A stretch of 64,000 nucleotides of DNA from Maridesulfovibrio ferrireducens (GTDB lineage: Bacteria > Desulfobacterota > Desulfovibrionia > Desulfovibrionales > Desulfovibrionaceae). Below, in pieces: positions 33,845 to 42,461 of this stretch. The notes beneath the pieces are model-generated. The model saw nothing but the letters and a program-made list of their open reading frames with translations, was not told the DNA's origin and ran no database searches. The stretch spans positions 60,591-124,590 of the forward strand of contig NZ_JAEINN010000015.1 in assembly GCF_016342405.1 (NCBI RefSeq), given 5' to 3'. The translations under genes and the position numbers were made by a program. The number at the start of each line of letters is the position of its first letter. Position 1 is the first letter of the stretch.

Positions 33845-35683
33845 ATGAAAATACTTCCACATCTTGATCAAAGTACTCAGAACTTAGAAATAACTACAGA
33901 CAGGACACCCCTGCTTGAAGATTCATATCGTTCATCAATGTTCGATGATTTTCTCTATTCAAGCAATAAGGCAGGTCTTGAAAGTGTCTATCAGCCAGTG
34001 CAGGAAGCTGTAGCTGACATTCGTTCTTCGTATGACGATGTGCCGTATAATGATGAGCTTCAAAGTGCCTCTGAGTATATAGATGAAACAGCTCGCGAAA
34101 TTTCAGTTCAGTCCGTTGAAGAGCAGCCTCAAGAGCTTCAGGTCAGTCGTGAAGACTGGAATGAAATCAAGGAAGAGCTGACTGAATATGGTATCGATAA
34201 GAAAGACATTGCTGATCTGGAAGAAAAGGTAATGAGTAAGGGCGGCCTTACTTACGGAGAACTGGTCAGCGAACTTACCGGTATGATGCAGTCTGTGAAG
34301 GGTTTTAACTTAGACCCGGTTCAGCAGCAGAATATGCACTCTATTTTTGCAAAGCTCGGTTTCGCTCCTGATGAAGCTAAGGCTATGCTTGTAAGTATTT
34401 CCAAGGGAAATATGGGTGATGTTCTTGAGAAGATGCAGGCTAAGCTTGCAGCTCTTTCCGATTCTCAGTCTCTTCAGCTTTCTGAAGAGGAAACAAATAC
34501 TCTGAATTCTCTTTTTAAACTTTCCGGTAAAAACAGCGCAAAGGTTGCCCAGTTACTTACGAAGGACGGTGCAACTGTAGGTCTTATCAAGCAGGGATTT
34601 TCTGTTTTAAAGGATGCTTTGGCTGAGCAGAGTGTTGCTCAGGATGCGAAGGATCTCAAGCTGGTCAAGACGGTAAGCTTTTCTCTTCAAAGTGCAATGG
34701 ATAAGGCTTCAGATCAAACACCTGATACAGTTCGTATGGCCTCTGCAAAGGTAATCAGCGATTCGCTTGGAATAGGGAAGGACATCAGTGACAGCTCCAA
34801 GCCTGCAACGCATGGTGAGGCCGGTGATTCTGTTATGTCTAAGAACTCTAATGAAAACTCGACCGGTAACTCAACGACGAAGCAGAACGGTAACAGTGCG
34901 CTGAATTCAGAAAATAATTCCGGCAGCGGATTGGGTAATCAGGGTAAGGGTGGTTTTGAAGATAATCCTCAAAACAATCCTCAAAACAATTCTGCTGCAA
35001 ACGATTCTAAATATACAGCCAAACATTGGCTTGAAAATATTCTTTCCGATTCCAACGATGTAAGCACTTGGAATGACTTTTTCGGCAAGCTCTCAGATGC
35101 TTCGTTATCAAAAGGCGAGTCTTCAATTTTGGGCGAAGGTTTTGGCGGGGGAGCCATGGGCGCTCTTAAGAATGCAGCTCATGCCACTCAGTCAGGAAAA
35201 ACCACTGGAATGTGGGAAAAAACTGCCCGGTCAAATATTCTGGAGCAGGTCCAGCAAGGGGCTTTTAAGAACTTAGGACAGGGAAAATCACAGATTACCC
35301 TCACGCTGAACCCTCTTGATCTTGGTACTGTCAACGTTATGATTCAGGTTAAGAATAAGGAAGTCCAAGCGACCATCAGGGCAGAGAATCCTGAGACCGC
35401 AAAGGTCATTGCAGAACAGCTTGAAACCGTTAAGTTAGCTCTGGAAGAACAGGGGCTTAAGGTCGATAAGCTTGAAGTTCAGACCGGTATTGCAGACAGA
35501 GAAACACAGTCTTCATGGAATGGAGCACAGGATCACAACAGTGCCCATTATCAGGAAATGATGGCCGGAATGAAGAAGCGTTGGCAGGCTTTACGAAACG
35601 GCGGAACCTCTTTGGCCCAGGATATGCAAAATATAGAGCATACGGCAACTATTTCCCAAAGCGGTCTACACATAGTCGCTTAA
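33845..35683 (+). CDS. fliK: Flagellar hook-length control protein
   Basis: This 612-residue protein is exported by the flagellar type III system, measures hook length and switches export specificity. The C-terminal Flg_hook domain (about 470-570) is clear: 'LTLNPLDLGTVNVMIQVKNKEVQATIRAENPETAKVIAEQLETVKLALEEQGLKVDKLEV'. The long N-terminal ruler is helical and Gln/Ser-rich, with an Asn-rich, low-complexity stretch at about 335-390 that includes a tandem NPQN repeat. GAGGAG precedes the ATG. flgD and flgE follow in the usual order. Confidence 0.88.
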   Translation: MKILPHLDQSTQNLEITTDRTPLLEDSYRSSMFDDFLYSSNKAGLESVYQPVQEAVADIRSSYDDVPYNDELQSASEYIDETAREISVQSVEEQPQELQVSREDWNEIKEELTEYGIDKKDIADLEEKVMSKGGLTYGELVSELTGMMQSVKGFNLDPVQQQNMHSIFAKLGFAPDEAKAMLVSISKGNMGDVLEKMQAKLAALSDSQSLQLSEEETNTLNSLFKLSGKNSAKVAQLLTKDGATVGLIKQGFSVLKDALAEQSVAQDAKDLKLVKTVSFSLQSAMDKASDQTPDTVRMASAKVISDSLGIGKDISDSSKPATHGEAGDSVMSKNSNENSTGNSTTKQNGNSALNSENNSGSGLGNQGKGGFEDNPQNNPQNNSAANDSKYTAKHWLENILSDSNDVSTWNDFFGKLSDASLSKGESSILGEGFGGGAMGALKNAAHATQSGKTTGMWEKTARSNILEQVQQGAFKNLGQGKSQITLTLNPLDLGTVNVMIQVKNKEVQATIRAENPETAKVIAEQLETVKLALEEQGLKVDKLEVQTGIADRETQSSWNGAQDHNSAHYQEMMAGMKKRWQALRNGGTSLAQDMQNIEHTATISQSGLHIVA

Positions 35684-35705
35684 CGAAAAATAAGAGGTAA
35701 GAGTC

Positions 35706-36422
35706 ATGGGATATGTAGGATACAGCAATATATTAGGCAGAGCGGAAGCCGACATGGCAGCCAGCAATACGCCGCAACATAAATCTTCATTGGGTACAGA
35801 TGACTTTTTAAAGCTTCTCTTGACCCAGATGCAGAATCAAGATCCTGCAAATCCTATGGAAGACAAAGAATACATGGCGCAGATGGCGCAGTTTTCCAGT
35901 CTTGAACAGCTTACTAAGGTTAATAAGAATCTGGAAAGTATGTCCGGCAATCAGGCTCAGGAACAGATGGTTTCAGCCGTTGGCTTCATAGGTAAAGAAG
36001 TCAAGGCGGAAGGTTATTCCCTGAGTCGCTCAGACGGAAAAATCAGCAAGGTCTTTTACGGACTTGGTGAGCCTGTAGCAAACGCATTTATCAATATTTA
36101 CGACAATGACAAGAATCTTATCCGGACAGTCCAGCTCGGCTCTAAAGCTGAGGGAACCTACGAATTTGAGTGGGACGGAAAGGACTGGTCTGGAAAGGAT
36201 GTATCGGATGGCGTCTACAACATCGCAATGGCGGCGGAAGATGCCAATGGCAAGCCGGTAATGGTTAAGACAGAAGTAAGTGGAGAAGTTACAGGTGTCG
36301 TTTCAGAGGGCGGTCAACAGTTTCTGCACCTTAAAGACGGTCGTTACATCAACTTTCTCAATATTAGAGAAGTTGTCAGTCCCACGGTTGTTCCTGAAAC
36401 TCCTGACGGAGATTCAGCTTAA
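35706..36422 (+). CDS. flgD: Flagellar hook capping protein
   Basis: This 238-residue protein forms the scaffold cap at the tip of the growing hook. The N-terminal conserved segment is DDFLKLLLTQMQNQDPANPMEDKEYMAQMAQFSSLEQLTKVN (about 34-75). A FlgD Ig-like/tudor region follows, with 'GTYEFEWDGKDWSGKDVSDGVYNI' at about 140-165. AGAGGT precedes the ATG. It sits between fliK and flgE. Confidence 0.93.
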   Translation: MGYVGYSNILGRAEADMAASNTPQHKSSLGTDDFLKLLLTQMQNQDPANPMEDKEYMAQMAQFSSLEQLTKVNKNLESMSGNQAQEQMVSAVGFIGKEVKAEGYSLSRSDGKISKVFYGLGEPVANAFINIYDNDKNLIRTVQLGSKAEGTYEFEWDGKDWSGKDVSDGVYNIAMAAEDANGKPVMVKTEVSGEVTGVVSEGGQQFLHLKDGRYINFLNIREVVSPTVVPETPDGDSA

Positions 36423-36461
36423 AAACAACCACGAGTCAACGGGACTTAAAGGAGGTTTCTC

Positions 36462-38105
36462 ATGGGTTTATCAGCATCATTGTACTCAGGTATCACAGGA
36501 CTACAGGCACACGGCGATAAGATGTCTGTTCTCGGTAACAACATTGCAAACGTTAATACTGTCGGTTTTAAAAGTGCAAAGATGCATTTTGAAGACGCTA
36601 TCAGTCAGGATATGTCCACTGCGACCGGTATTGCTCAGGTTGGTCGCGGCGTTCAGGTAGGGGCAATTTATGCCGACTTCGCACAGGGTTCATTTGAGAC
36701 AACTTCTGAATCAACTGACCTTGCAATCGGCGGAAGCGGATTCTTTATAGTAAAGCCTAAGGAAGATGAATCTACTTATTACAGCAGAGCGGGTAACTTT
36801 CGTTTTGATAAAGACGGTTACCTGACTGATCCGCATGGATACGTTTTGCAGGGATGGCAGGTTCAGAAATCATCCGGCGGTATTGCGACCGGAGATACAA
36901 CGACCGCATCTAATGCAGTAAGAACTGTAGGTGTTCCAACTGACATCAGATTAGAAAATTTTCAGTCTGCCCCGCTGGCTACCAGCCGCGTCAATATGAT
37001 TACCAACCTTGATTCCGGGGATGCAAGTCACGCAACAAGCGCGACCAATCCATATTTCTCATTATTTGAAGCGTGGGATGGCACCGCAGATCCACCACTC
37101 GGTGATTCTCTTTACGGGTATCAGTCGACTATCAAGGTCTATGATGCCAACGGTTCTTCTCATAATGTAACAACTTATTTTGATCAGGTTACACTCAGTA
37201 ATGCCGGTGGTAAAAAGGTTTGGGAATTTATTGTTACCAGCCAGCCTAACGAAGATGGACGTCTTGTCGACGGAACTTCATCTTTTGCGACAACTTCCGC
37301 TGCCGGGCTTCTTATGACCGGAACCATGACTTTTAACGCTGCCGGTGATCTTACTGGAGTTTCGGCTTTCACACTTAAGAGTGGAGTAGCCGGAACTGAT
37401 CTAAAGGATTTGTCAGAGTGGAATCTGGCTAACTTTTCTCAAAATGGTCTTCCGGTTCTGACAGCTAACTTTCTGTCAACTTCAAACGCCAGTTTTACTG
37501 ACTCAGTCAGTCCGACTACGATTGAAATGAACTTTGGTCTGAGTAATCAGGATCTGTCAGGAAGTGGAATTACCAAAGGGTGGAATACTGGATCAGCTAT
37601 AATCTCAAATGCCGGTCAGCTGGGAACAGATATTACCGATGTCAGCCGGATACCTAATTTTGGTGAGGTTGAGAAAAGTGCACTGTCAACAACCAGTTAT
37701 AGCACCGGTTCAACCACATTATTCCAGTCTCAGGATGGATATACCGCAGGATTCCTGCAGAATGTATCTGTAAGCAGAGACGGTGTTCTGACAGGGCGAT
37801 ATTCAAACGGACAGATACTTGAATTATATGTTTTAACTCTTGCCGACTTTAATAATAGATGGGGACTTCGTCGGGAAGGTGGTAACCTCTTCTCTGAAAC
37901 CAGAGAATCGGGTGACGCGTTGACCGGCTTGCCGAATAGCGGTGGTAAAGGGTCAATTGCTTCAAACTCCCTTGAGGCTTCAAACGTTGACCTTGCAGTG
38001 GAATTTGTAAATATGATTACCACCCAGCGCGGTTTCCAGGCGAACTCGAAGGTTATCACAACAACCGATACAATGATGGGTGAACTCATCCAGCTCAAGC
38101 GCTAA
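36462..38105 (+). CDS. flgE: Flagellar hook protein
   Basis: The 547-residue hook subunit begins MGLSASLYSGITGLQAHGDKMSVLGNNIANVNTVGFK, the flagellar rod/hook N-terminal signature. It ends with the matching C-terminal helix 'NSLEASNVDLAVEFVNMITTQRGFQANSKVITTTDTMMGELIQLKR'. The middle surface domain is Ser/Thr-rich. AAAGGAGG lies 7 nt before the ATG, a strong ribosome site that suits high output. A terminator follows. Confidence 0.95.
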   Translation: MGLSASLYSGITGLQAHGDKMSVLGNNIANVNTVGFKSAKMHFEDAISQDMSTATGIAQVGRGVQVGAIYADFAQGSFETTSESTDLAIGGSGFFIVKPKEDESTYYSRAGNFRFDKDGYLTDPHGYVLQGWQVQKSSGGIATGDTTTASNAVRTVGVPTDIRLENFQSAPLATSRVNMITNLDSGDASHATSATNPYFSLFEAWDGTADPPLGDSLYGYQSTIKVYDANGSSHNVTTYFDQVTLSNAGGKKVWEFIVTSQPNEDGRLVDGTSSFATTSAAGLLMTGTMTFNAAGDLTGVSAFTLKSGVAGTDLKDLSEWNLANFSQNGLPVLTANFLSTSNASFTDSVSPTTIEMNFGLSNQDLSGSGITKGWNTGSAIISNAGQLGTDITDVSRIPNFGEVEKSALSTTSYSTGSTTLFQSQDGYTAGFLQNVSVSRDGVLTGRYSNGQILELYVLTLADFNNRWGLRREGGNLFSETRESGDALTGLPNSGGKGSIASNSLEASNVDLAVEFVNMITTQRGFQANSKVITTTDTMMGELIQLKR

Positions 38106-38206
38106 TAGTCACTAATGTGTCCTGATAAGATGCTGAAAATATAAGAAAGCTCCTTTCTTACAACCTCCGCAGCCGGGAATGACTCCCCTGGTTGCACAGG
38201 TACCAG

Positions 38207-38248
38207 TAATCCTCGCTCCCGATCGTGCCGTATCGGAAGCGGGGATTA
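38207..38248 (+). terminator. Terminator after flgE
   Basis: AATCCTCGCT and AGCGGGGATT pair (with G-U), extended by CCGAT/ATCGG, and ten T follow. Confidence 0.85.
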
Positions 38249-38586
38249 TTTTTTTTTTGAGCCTGCCGGAATACTGACTCTTGCAAATGATTCATATCTC
38301 ACCCGTAGTCTTTTTTATTAAACTATCCATATTTACTATTTAATATAAAAACATCAAAATCAGATGTTTATATCGTTTTTGCGTTGTGAATTGGTGTAGG
38401 GAAAAAATTGACATGTCCCATCGCGTACTGTCAGTAAAAATTGACCGATATTGCTCTTTTTTTGAAGTCTAGACTTTATCTATGCTTATAAGTCTTTATA
38501 TTAGTTAGTAAAAGTGCTTTTGGCATTACCGTTGCTTTATGTTGGTTAACAAAACGGATTTTTGTGAACAACAAGGAGGTTCAGAT
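38249..38586 (+). other. Flagellin upstream region
   Basis: No gene is seen. It is AT-rich and holds the sigma-54 promoter at 38521. An upstream TTGACA (38408-38413) has only a poor -10 partner, and a CCGATAT reminiscent of a sigma-28 -10 lacks a properly spaced TAAA. Binding sites for a flagellar sigma-54 activator would be expected here but cannot be assigned. Confidence 0.5.
38521..38536 (+). promoter_or_regulatory. Sigma-54 promoter of the flagellin gene
   Basis: TGGCATTACCGTTGCT has GG at 38522-38523 and GC at 38534-38535, exactly 10 nt apart, close to the TGGCAC-N5-TTGC consensus. The start is predicted near 38547, about 40 nt before the flagellin ATG. Confidence 0.85.
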
Positions 38587-39459
38587 ATGTCCTTAGTCAT
38601 TAACCACAACCTTATGGCCATGACCGCCCAACGCAATCTCGATACAGCGTACGGCAATCTCGGCGTCTCCACCCGGCGCCTTTCATCTGGCTTGAGAGTC
38701 GGAACCGCAGCTGATGATGCTGCCGGACTGGCAATTCGCGAACTTATGCGTGCTGATGTTAAATCTCTGAATCAGGGTATGAGAAACGCCAATGACGCGA
38801 TTTCCATGATTCAGACCGCAGACGGAGCATTGCAGGTTATCGATGAAAAGCTCATCCGCATGAAAGAACTTGCAACTCAGGCATCTACCGGTACTTATAA
38901 CTCCGATCAGCGCCTGATTATTGATTCTGAATTTCAGGCAATGGCATCGGAAATTACCCGTATTGCAAACGCAACAGATTTCAACGGAATTCATCTGTTA
39001 AACGGTAACCTTTCCGGAGCGGCTTCTGCTCATAACGGTAATGGGTTGCACGCAACAGGACCTATGAAGGTTCACTTCGGAACAGGCAACGATTCTTCTG
39101 AAGATTACTATTATATTTCAGTCGGCACTTCCACAGCCTCTGCTCTCGGTGTAAACACCGCGATTTCGACTCAGGCTTTGGCTCAGCAGGCTTTGGATAA
39201 GATTCAGCAGGCAATTATTTCAAAAGATAAGATTCGTGCGAATCTCGGTGCTATGCAGAACAGGTTGGAAAATACTATCACCAACCTTTCAATTCAGGCT
39301 GAAAACGTTCAGGCATCGGAATCTCGTATCTCCGACGTCGACGTAGCAAGCGAAATGACTGAATTTGTTCGTAACCAGATTCTCACACAGGCCGCGGTGG
39401 CAATGCTGTCACAGGCTAACTCGCTACCGAAGATGGCAATGCAGCTCATAGGCGGATAA
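38587..39459 (+). CDS. fliC: Flagellin
   Basis: The 290-residue filament subunit starts MSLVINHNLMAMTAQRNL and carries the D0/D1 signatures 'TRRLSSGLRVGTAADDAAGLAIRELMRADVKSLNQGMRNANDAISMIQTADGAL' and the C-terminal 'ESRISDVDVASEMTEFVRNQILTQAAVAMLSQANSLPKMAMQLIGG'. The variable domain is short, so the filament surface is minimal. The start at 38587 follows AAGGAGGT by 6 nt; an upstream in-frame ATG lies in the leader. The upstream glycosyltransferase may modify it, but that is inference. Confidence 0.96.
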   Translation: MSLVINHNLMAMTAQRNLDTAYGNLGVSTRRLSSGLRVGTAADDAAGLAIRELMRADVKSLNQGMRNANDAISMIQTADGALQVIDEKLIRMKELATQASTGTYNSDQRLIIDSEFQAMASEITRIANATDFNGIHLLNGNLSGAASAHNGNGLHATGPMKVHFGTGNDSSEDYYYISVGTSTASALGVNTAISTQALAQQALDKIQQAIISKDKIRANLGAMQNRLENTITNLSIQAENVQASESRISDVDVASEMTEFVRNQILTQAAVAMLSQANSLPKMAMQLIGG

Positions 39460-39483
39460 CGCTTGACATATTGGGTGACGATT

Positions 39484-39532
39484 AAGGACTGTGGAGATGG
39501 CTGATCACCATCTCCCGGTCCTTGACCTTTTT
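39484..39532 (+). terminator. Terminator of the flagellin gene
   Basis: AAGGAC (39484-39489) and GGAGATGG (39493-39500) pair with CCATCTCC (39508-39515) and GTCCTT (39518-39523), followed by a short spacer and six T. Confidence 0.85.
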
Positions 39533-39588
39533 TAAGCAGATAAAAGCAAGACGAAATCAGAAGAAGAATTGAAGGCAGTCTAGAATAA

Positions 39589-40293
39589 TCAGTCTTCAGT
39601 TTTTTGAGAATTTAAGTAAACAATTGCAGTTGCAGCCGCTGTCTGTTCAGCTTTTTTCAGACTTGTCCCTTCAGCCTCAAAAGTTTTTCCACTCGGAAGA
39701 TTTAAGACTACCTGAAATATTTTTTCATGCTCAGGGCCTTTGGTACCTGTAAGCATGTATGTTGGTCGTTCTTTAAATATATCCTGTGTTATTTCCTGAA
39801 GTTTGCTTTTAAAATCTTTAGAAGTTTCAATTTTGAAAGTTTCAGGCCATTTATCTTCAAACAGTCTATGGATGAAGCTACAAGCCTCAGGATATCCGCC
39901 ATCAAGGAATACAGCTCCTATAACAGCCTCCATTGTATCCGCCAACAGAGAAGCTCGCAGCCTGCCGCCTTGAGACTCCTCTCCTTTGCCAAGTCGCAAA
40001 AAGTAATTTAATCCCAATTCAAGGGCGATTATTGAAAGACTTTTTTCCTTAACCAGTTTAGATCTAATTTTGGTTAACTGTCCTTCATGAGCTTCTTGAA
40101 AACGCTTGAAAAGTTCTTCGGTTACGCATAATTCAAGAACTGCGTCTCCTAAGAATTCGAGCCTTTCATTATCTTCACACGGTTCAACCTGCTCATTTGC
40201 CCATGAACTGTGGGTTAATGCCGTGGCTAAATGCTTGACTTGCGAAAATCGATAGTGGATACATTGCTGGAGGCGTAAGTACTCTTCTTCCAT
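39589..40293 (-). CDS. rnc: Ribonuclease III
   Basis: This endonuclease cuts double-stranded RNA in rRNA maturation and antisense control. The 234-residue protein has the catalytic signature NERLEFLGDAVL (about 41-52), the second acidic cluster 'DTMEAVIGAVFLDGG' and a C-terminal dsRNA-binding domain (about 158-230, with 'EGTSLKKAEQTAAATAIVYL'). AGCAGG lies 6 nt before the ATG. It is divergent from the acyl-CoA synthetase gene with only 33 nt between the two start codons. Confidence 0.95.
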   Translation of the reverse strand: MEEEYLRLQQCIHYRFSQVKHLATALTHSSWANEQVEPCEDNERLEFLGDAVLELCVTEELFKRFQEAHEGQLTKIRSKLVKEKSLSIIALELGLNYFLRLGKGEESQGGRLRASLLADTMEAVIGAVFLDGGYPEACSFIHRLFEDKWPETFKIETSKDFKSKLQEITQDIFKERPTYMLTGTKGPEHEKIFQVVLNLPSGKTFEAEGTSLKKAEQTAAATAIVYLNSQKTED

Positions 40294-40326
40294 AAAAACC
40301 TGCTTAAATTTATAGTAAAATTAAAA

Positions 40327-42435
40327 ATGTATTCTTATTCTTCATTAGAGGCTCTATTTGAGCCGATATCTATCGCCATTATCGGGGCTACCGCAGATGC
40401 GGATGACCCCGGCACCATTGTTGCGTCTAATCTTCTTGCCTCAGGATATAAGGGCAAAATCTTTCCAGTCAATGCCGAAGGTGAAGAAGTTCTTGGAATA
40501 AAGGCTTTTTCTTCAATTTCCGAGATTCCCCGTTTTACCGATTTGGCTGTTATCTGTCTGTCTCCTGCGGAAGTTCTCGGTGCTGTAGAAATGCTCTGCG
40601 AACTCCCTGTTCGCGCCGCAATAGTAACGAGTTCCGGCTTTGGAGAGACAGGACGCGAAGGGTATATCCTTGAGCAGCGTCTTGCCAAAATCGCTAAAAA
40701 AACCGGTATGATTATATTAGGACCGAATTGTCTCGGGCTTATGAATCCAACTTTGTCACTTAACGCAAGTCTGTCTGCAGATTACACGAAGCAGGGAAAC
40801 ATTGCATTTTTTTCTCAATCCGGAGCTCTTTGCAATACAGCATTGGACTGGGCCAACAGCGAAGGGGTCGGTTTTTCTAAGTTTATAAGCCTAGGCAACA
40901 AGGCTGTTCTCAGCGAAGCCACAATGCTCAGATACCTTTCTAATGATCCTGACACGAAAGTTGTCGTCGGTTATTGTGAAACTCTTGAAGACGGACAGGA
41001 CTTTTTACGGGTAGCTTATGATGCCACCTGCAAGAAACCTTTGATCTTACTTCGCGCAGGAGGGACTTCCGCCGGTGCAAGGGCGGCATCCGCTCACTCA
41101 GGAGCTTTAACAGGAACAACAAGCGCATACAATGCTGCTTTCCGTCAAGCCGGTGTTTTACAAGCTGTTGATATCGAAGATATGTTCAATCTCGCGCATG
41201 CTTTTTCCTGTCAGCCTCTTCCAAAGGGTGGCAGTGTTGCAATTGTTACTAATTCAGGTGGACCTGGAATTATTGCTGCTGATATGTGCGAAAAGGGCAG
41301 CCTTACAGTTTCGCGTCCTTCCAATGCCACTATTGATAAGATGAAAGGCTTTCTAAAGCCTTATGCAGCACTGTACAATCCTATTGATATGATTGGTGAT
41401 GCGACATCTGAAACATATGCGAAGACTCTTAGAGCCGTTATTGAGGATGATGCTTTTGATTCTGTGCTGGTAATTCTTACCCCTGCCGCGAATATTGTTG
41501 CTGAGGTGGAAAAAGTTGCCGCTGACATACTTGTTGCAGCGATGGATTCTTCGAAGCCGATTGTTGCCTGTTTTATGGGGGGGCATTCTGTTACCGGGGC
41601 AAGAAATTTACTCCGTGACGGAGGAATTCCGTGTTATGATTTTCCGGAAGCCGCAGTCAGGAGCCTTGACGCCATGACTCGCTGTCACAGATGGCAGAAT
41701 AAAGATTGGCCCATTGAGGTTTGTTTCAGGCGGGATATTTCGAAAGCGCAAAGCATCGTAGCTAATTCCAGAAGAATCGGTCTGATGGAGCTTGTCGAGC
41801 TTGATGCACAGCATCTGGCTTCGGCTTATGAGCTCCCGGTTCCCGAAACTGTTCTGGCCCGCACATCTAATCAGGCAGCCAAGGCTGCTAAACGGATCGG
41901 ATACCCTGTGGTTCTTAAAGTTGCTTCGCCGCAGATATCCAGAAAAGAAGAGCTTGGGTTGGTTGTTACGGATCTCAATACTCCGCAGGAGTTGCGAAGG
42001 GCCTTTTTAGAGATAACTTCCCGTGCCGCCAGAAGATGTAAAGATGCCTATATTACGGGTTGTCTTGTTCAAGCCATGGGACCGAAAGATTCGCATGAAG
42101 TTATAATTTCTTTCAGGCGTGATGCCCAGTTCGGACCGCTTATCCGGTTCTCTCTTGGTGGCATTCACGCTGATATGCTTGGTGATGTTTCATCAAGACT
42201 GGCTCCTCTCGCTCTTAACGATGCACAGGAAATGATTCGCGAAATAGCGGCGTATCCTATTTTGCGCGGAGCCAGATCCGGAGCCGCAATAGATTTAGGG
42301 GCGTTGGAAGATATATTGCTCATGGTTTCTCAGATGGCATCAGATCTACCAGAGATTCAGGAAGCAGAATTCAGCCCCGTTATTGTGGGACCGGATGGGG
42401 CGGTTGTCGCCAATATGCGTATGACCATCGGTTAA
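40327..42435 (+). CDS. ADP-forming acyl-CoA (acetate-CoA) ligase, fused alpha-beta form
   Basis: It interconverts an acyl-CoA, ADP and phosphate with a free acid, CoA and ATP. The 702-residue protein contains a CoA-binding Rossmann domain (about 10-135; 'IAIIGATADADDPGTIVASNLL') and a succinyl-CoA-ligase-like domain. The phospho-His is in RAASAHSGALTGT near residue 260. An ATP-grasp domain forms the last 215 residues ('GYPVVLKVASPQISRKEELG'). It is of Pat/AcdA layout without an acetyltransferase domain. The ATG lacks a Shine-Dalgarno, and a -10-like TATAGT at 40311 would start the mRNA almost at the ATG. The DRTGG gene follows in the same operon. Confidence 0.88.
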   Translation: MYSYSSLEALFEPISIAIIGATADADDPGTIVASNLLASGYKGKIFPVNAEGEEVLGIKAFSSISEIPRFTDLAVICLSPAEVLGAVEMLCELPVRAAIVTSSGFGETGREGYILEQRLAKIAKKTGMIILGPNCLGLMNPTLSLNASLSADYTKQGNIAFFSQSGALCNTALDWANSEGVGFSKFISLGNKAVLSEATMLRYLSNDPDTKVVVGYCETLEDGQDFLRVAYDATCKKPLILLRAGGTSAGARAASAHSGALTGTTSAYNAAFRQAGVLQAVDIEDMFNLAHAFSCQPLPKGGSVAIVTNSGGPGIIAADMCEKGSLTVSRPSNATIDKMKGFLKPYAALYNPIDMIGDATSETYAKTLRAVIEDDAFDSVLVILTPAANIVAEVEKVAADILVAAMDSSKPIVACFMGGHSVTGARNLLRDGGIPCYDFPEAAVRSLDAMTRCHRWQNKDWPIEVCFRRDISKAQSIVANSRRIGLMELVELDAQHLASAYELPVPETVLARTSNQAAKAAKRIGYPVVLKVASPQISRKEELGLVVTDLNTPQELRRAFLEITSRAARRCKDAYITGCLVQAMGPKDSHEVIISFRRDAQFGPLIRFSLGGIHADMLGDVSSRLAPLALNDAQEMIREIAAYPILRGARSGAAIDLGALEDILLMVSQMASDLPEIQEAEFSPVIVGPDGAVVANMRMTIG

Positions 42436-42461
42436 AATTTAAAATTTAAGGAGTAACTTTC

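Noticed and set aside
34935..35000. CRISPR or insertion repeat in fliK
   Set aside because: The short tandem NPQN-encoding repeat is within a low-complexity coding linker and has no array structure.
38441..38455. Sigma-28 promoter at CCGATAT upstream of flagellin
   Set aside because: There is no TAAA element at the required distance, whereas a good sigma-54 promoter is closer to the gene.
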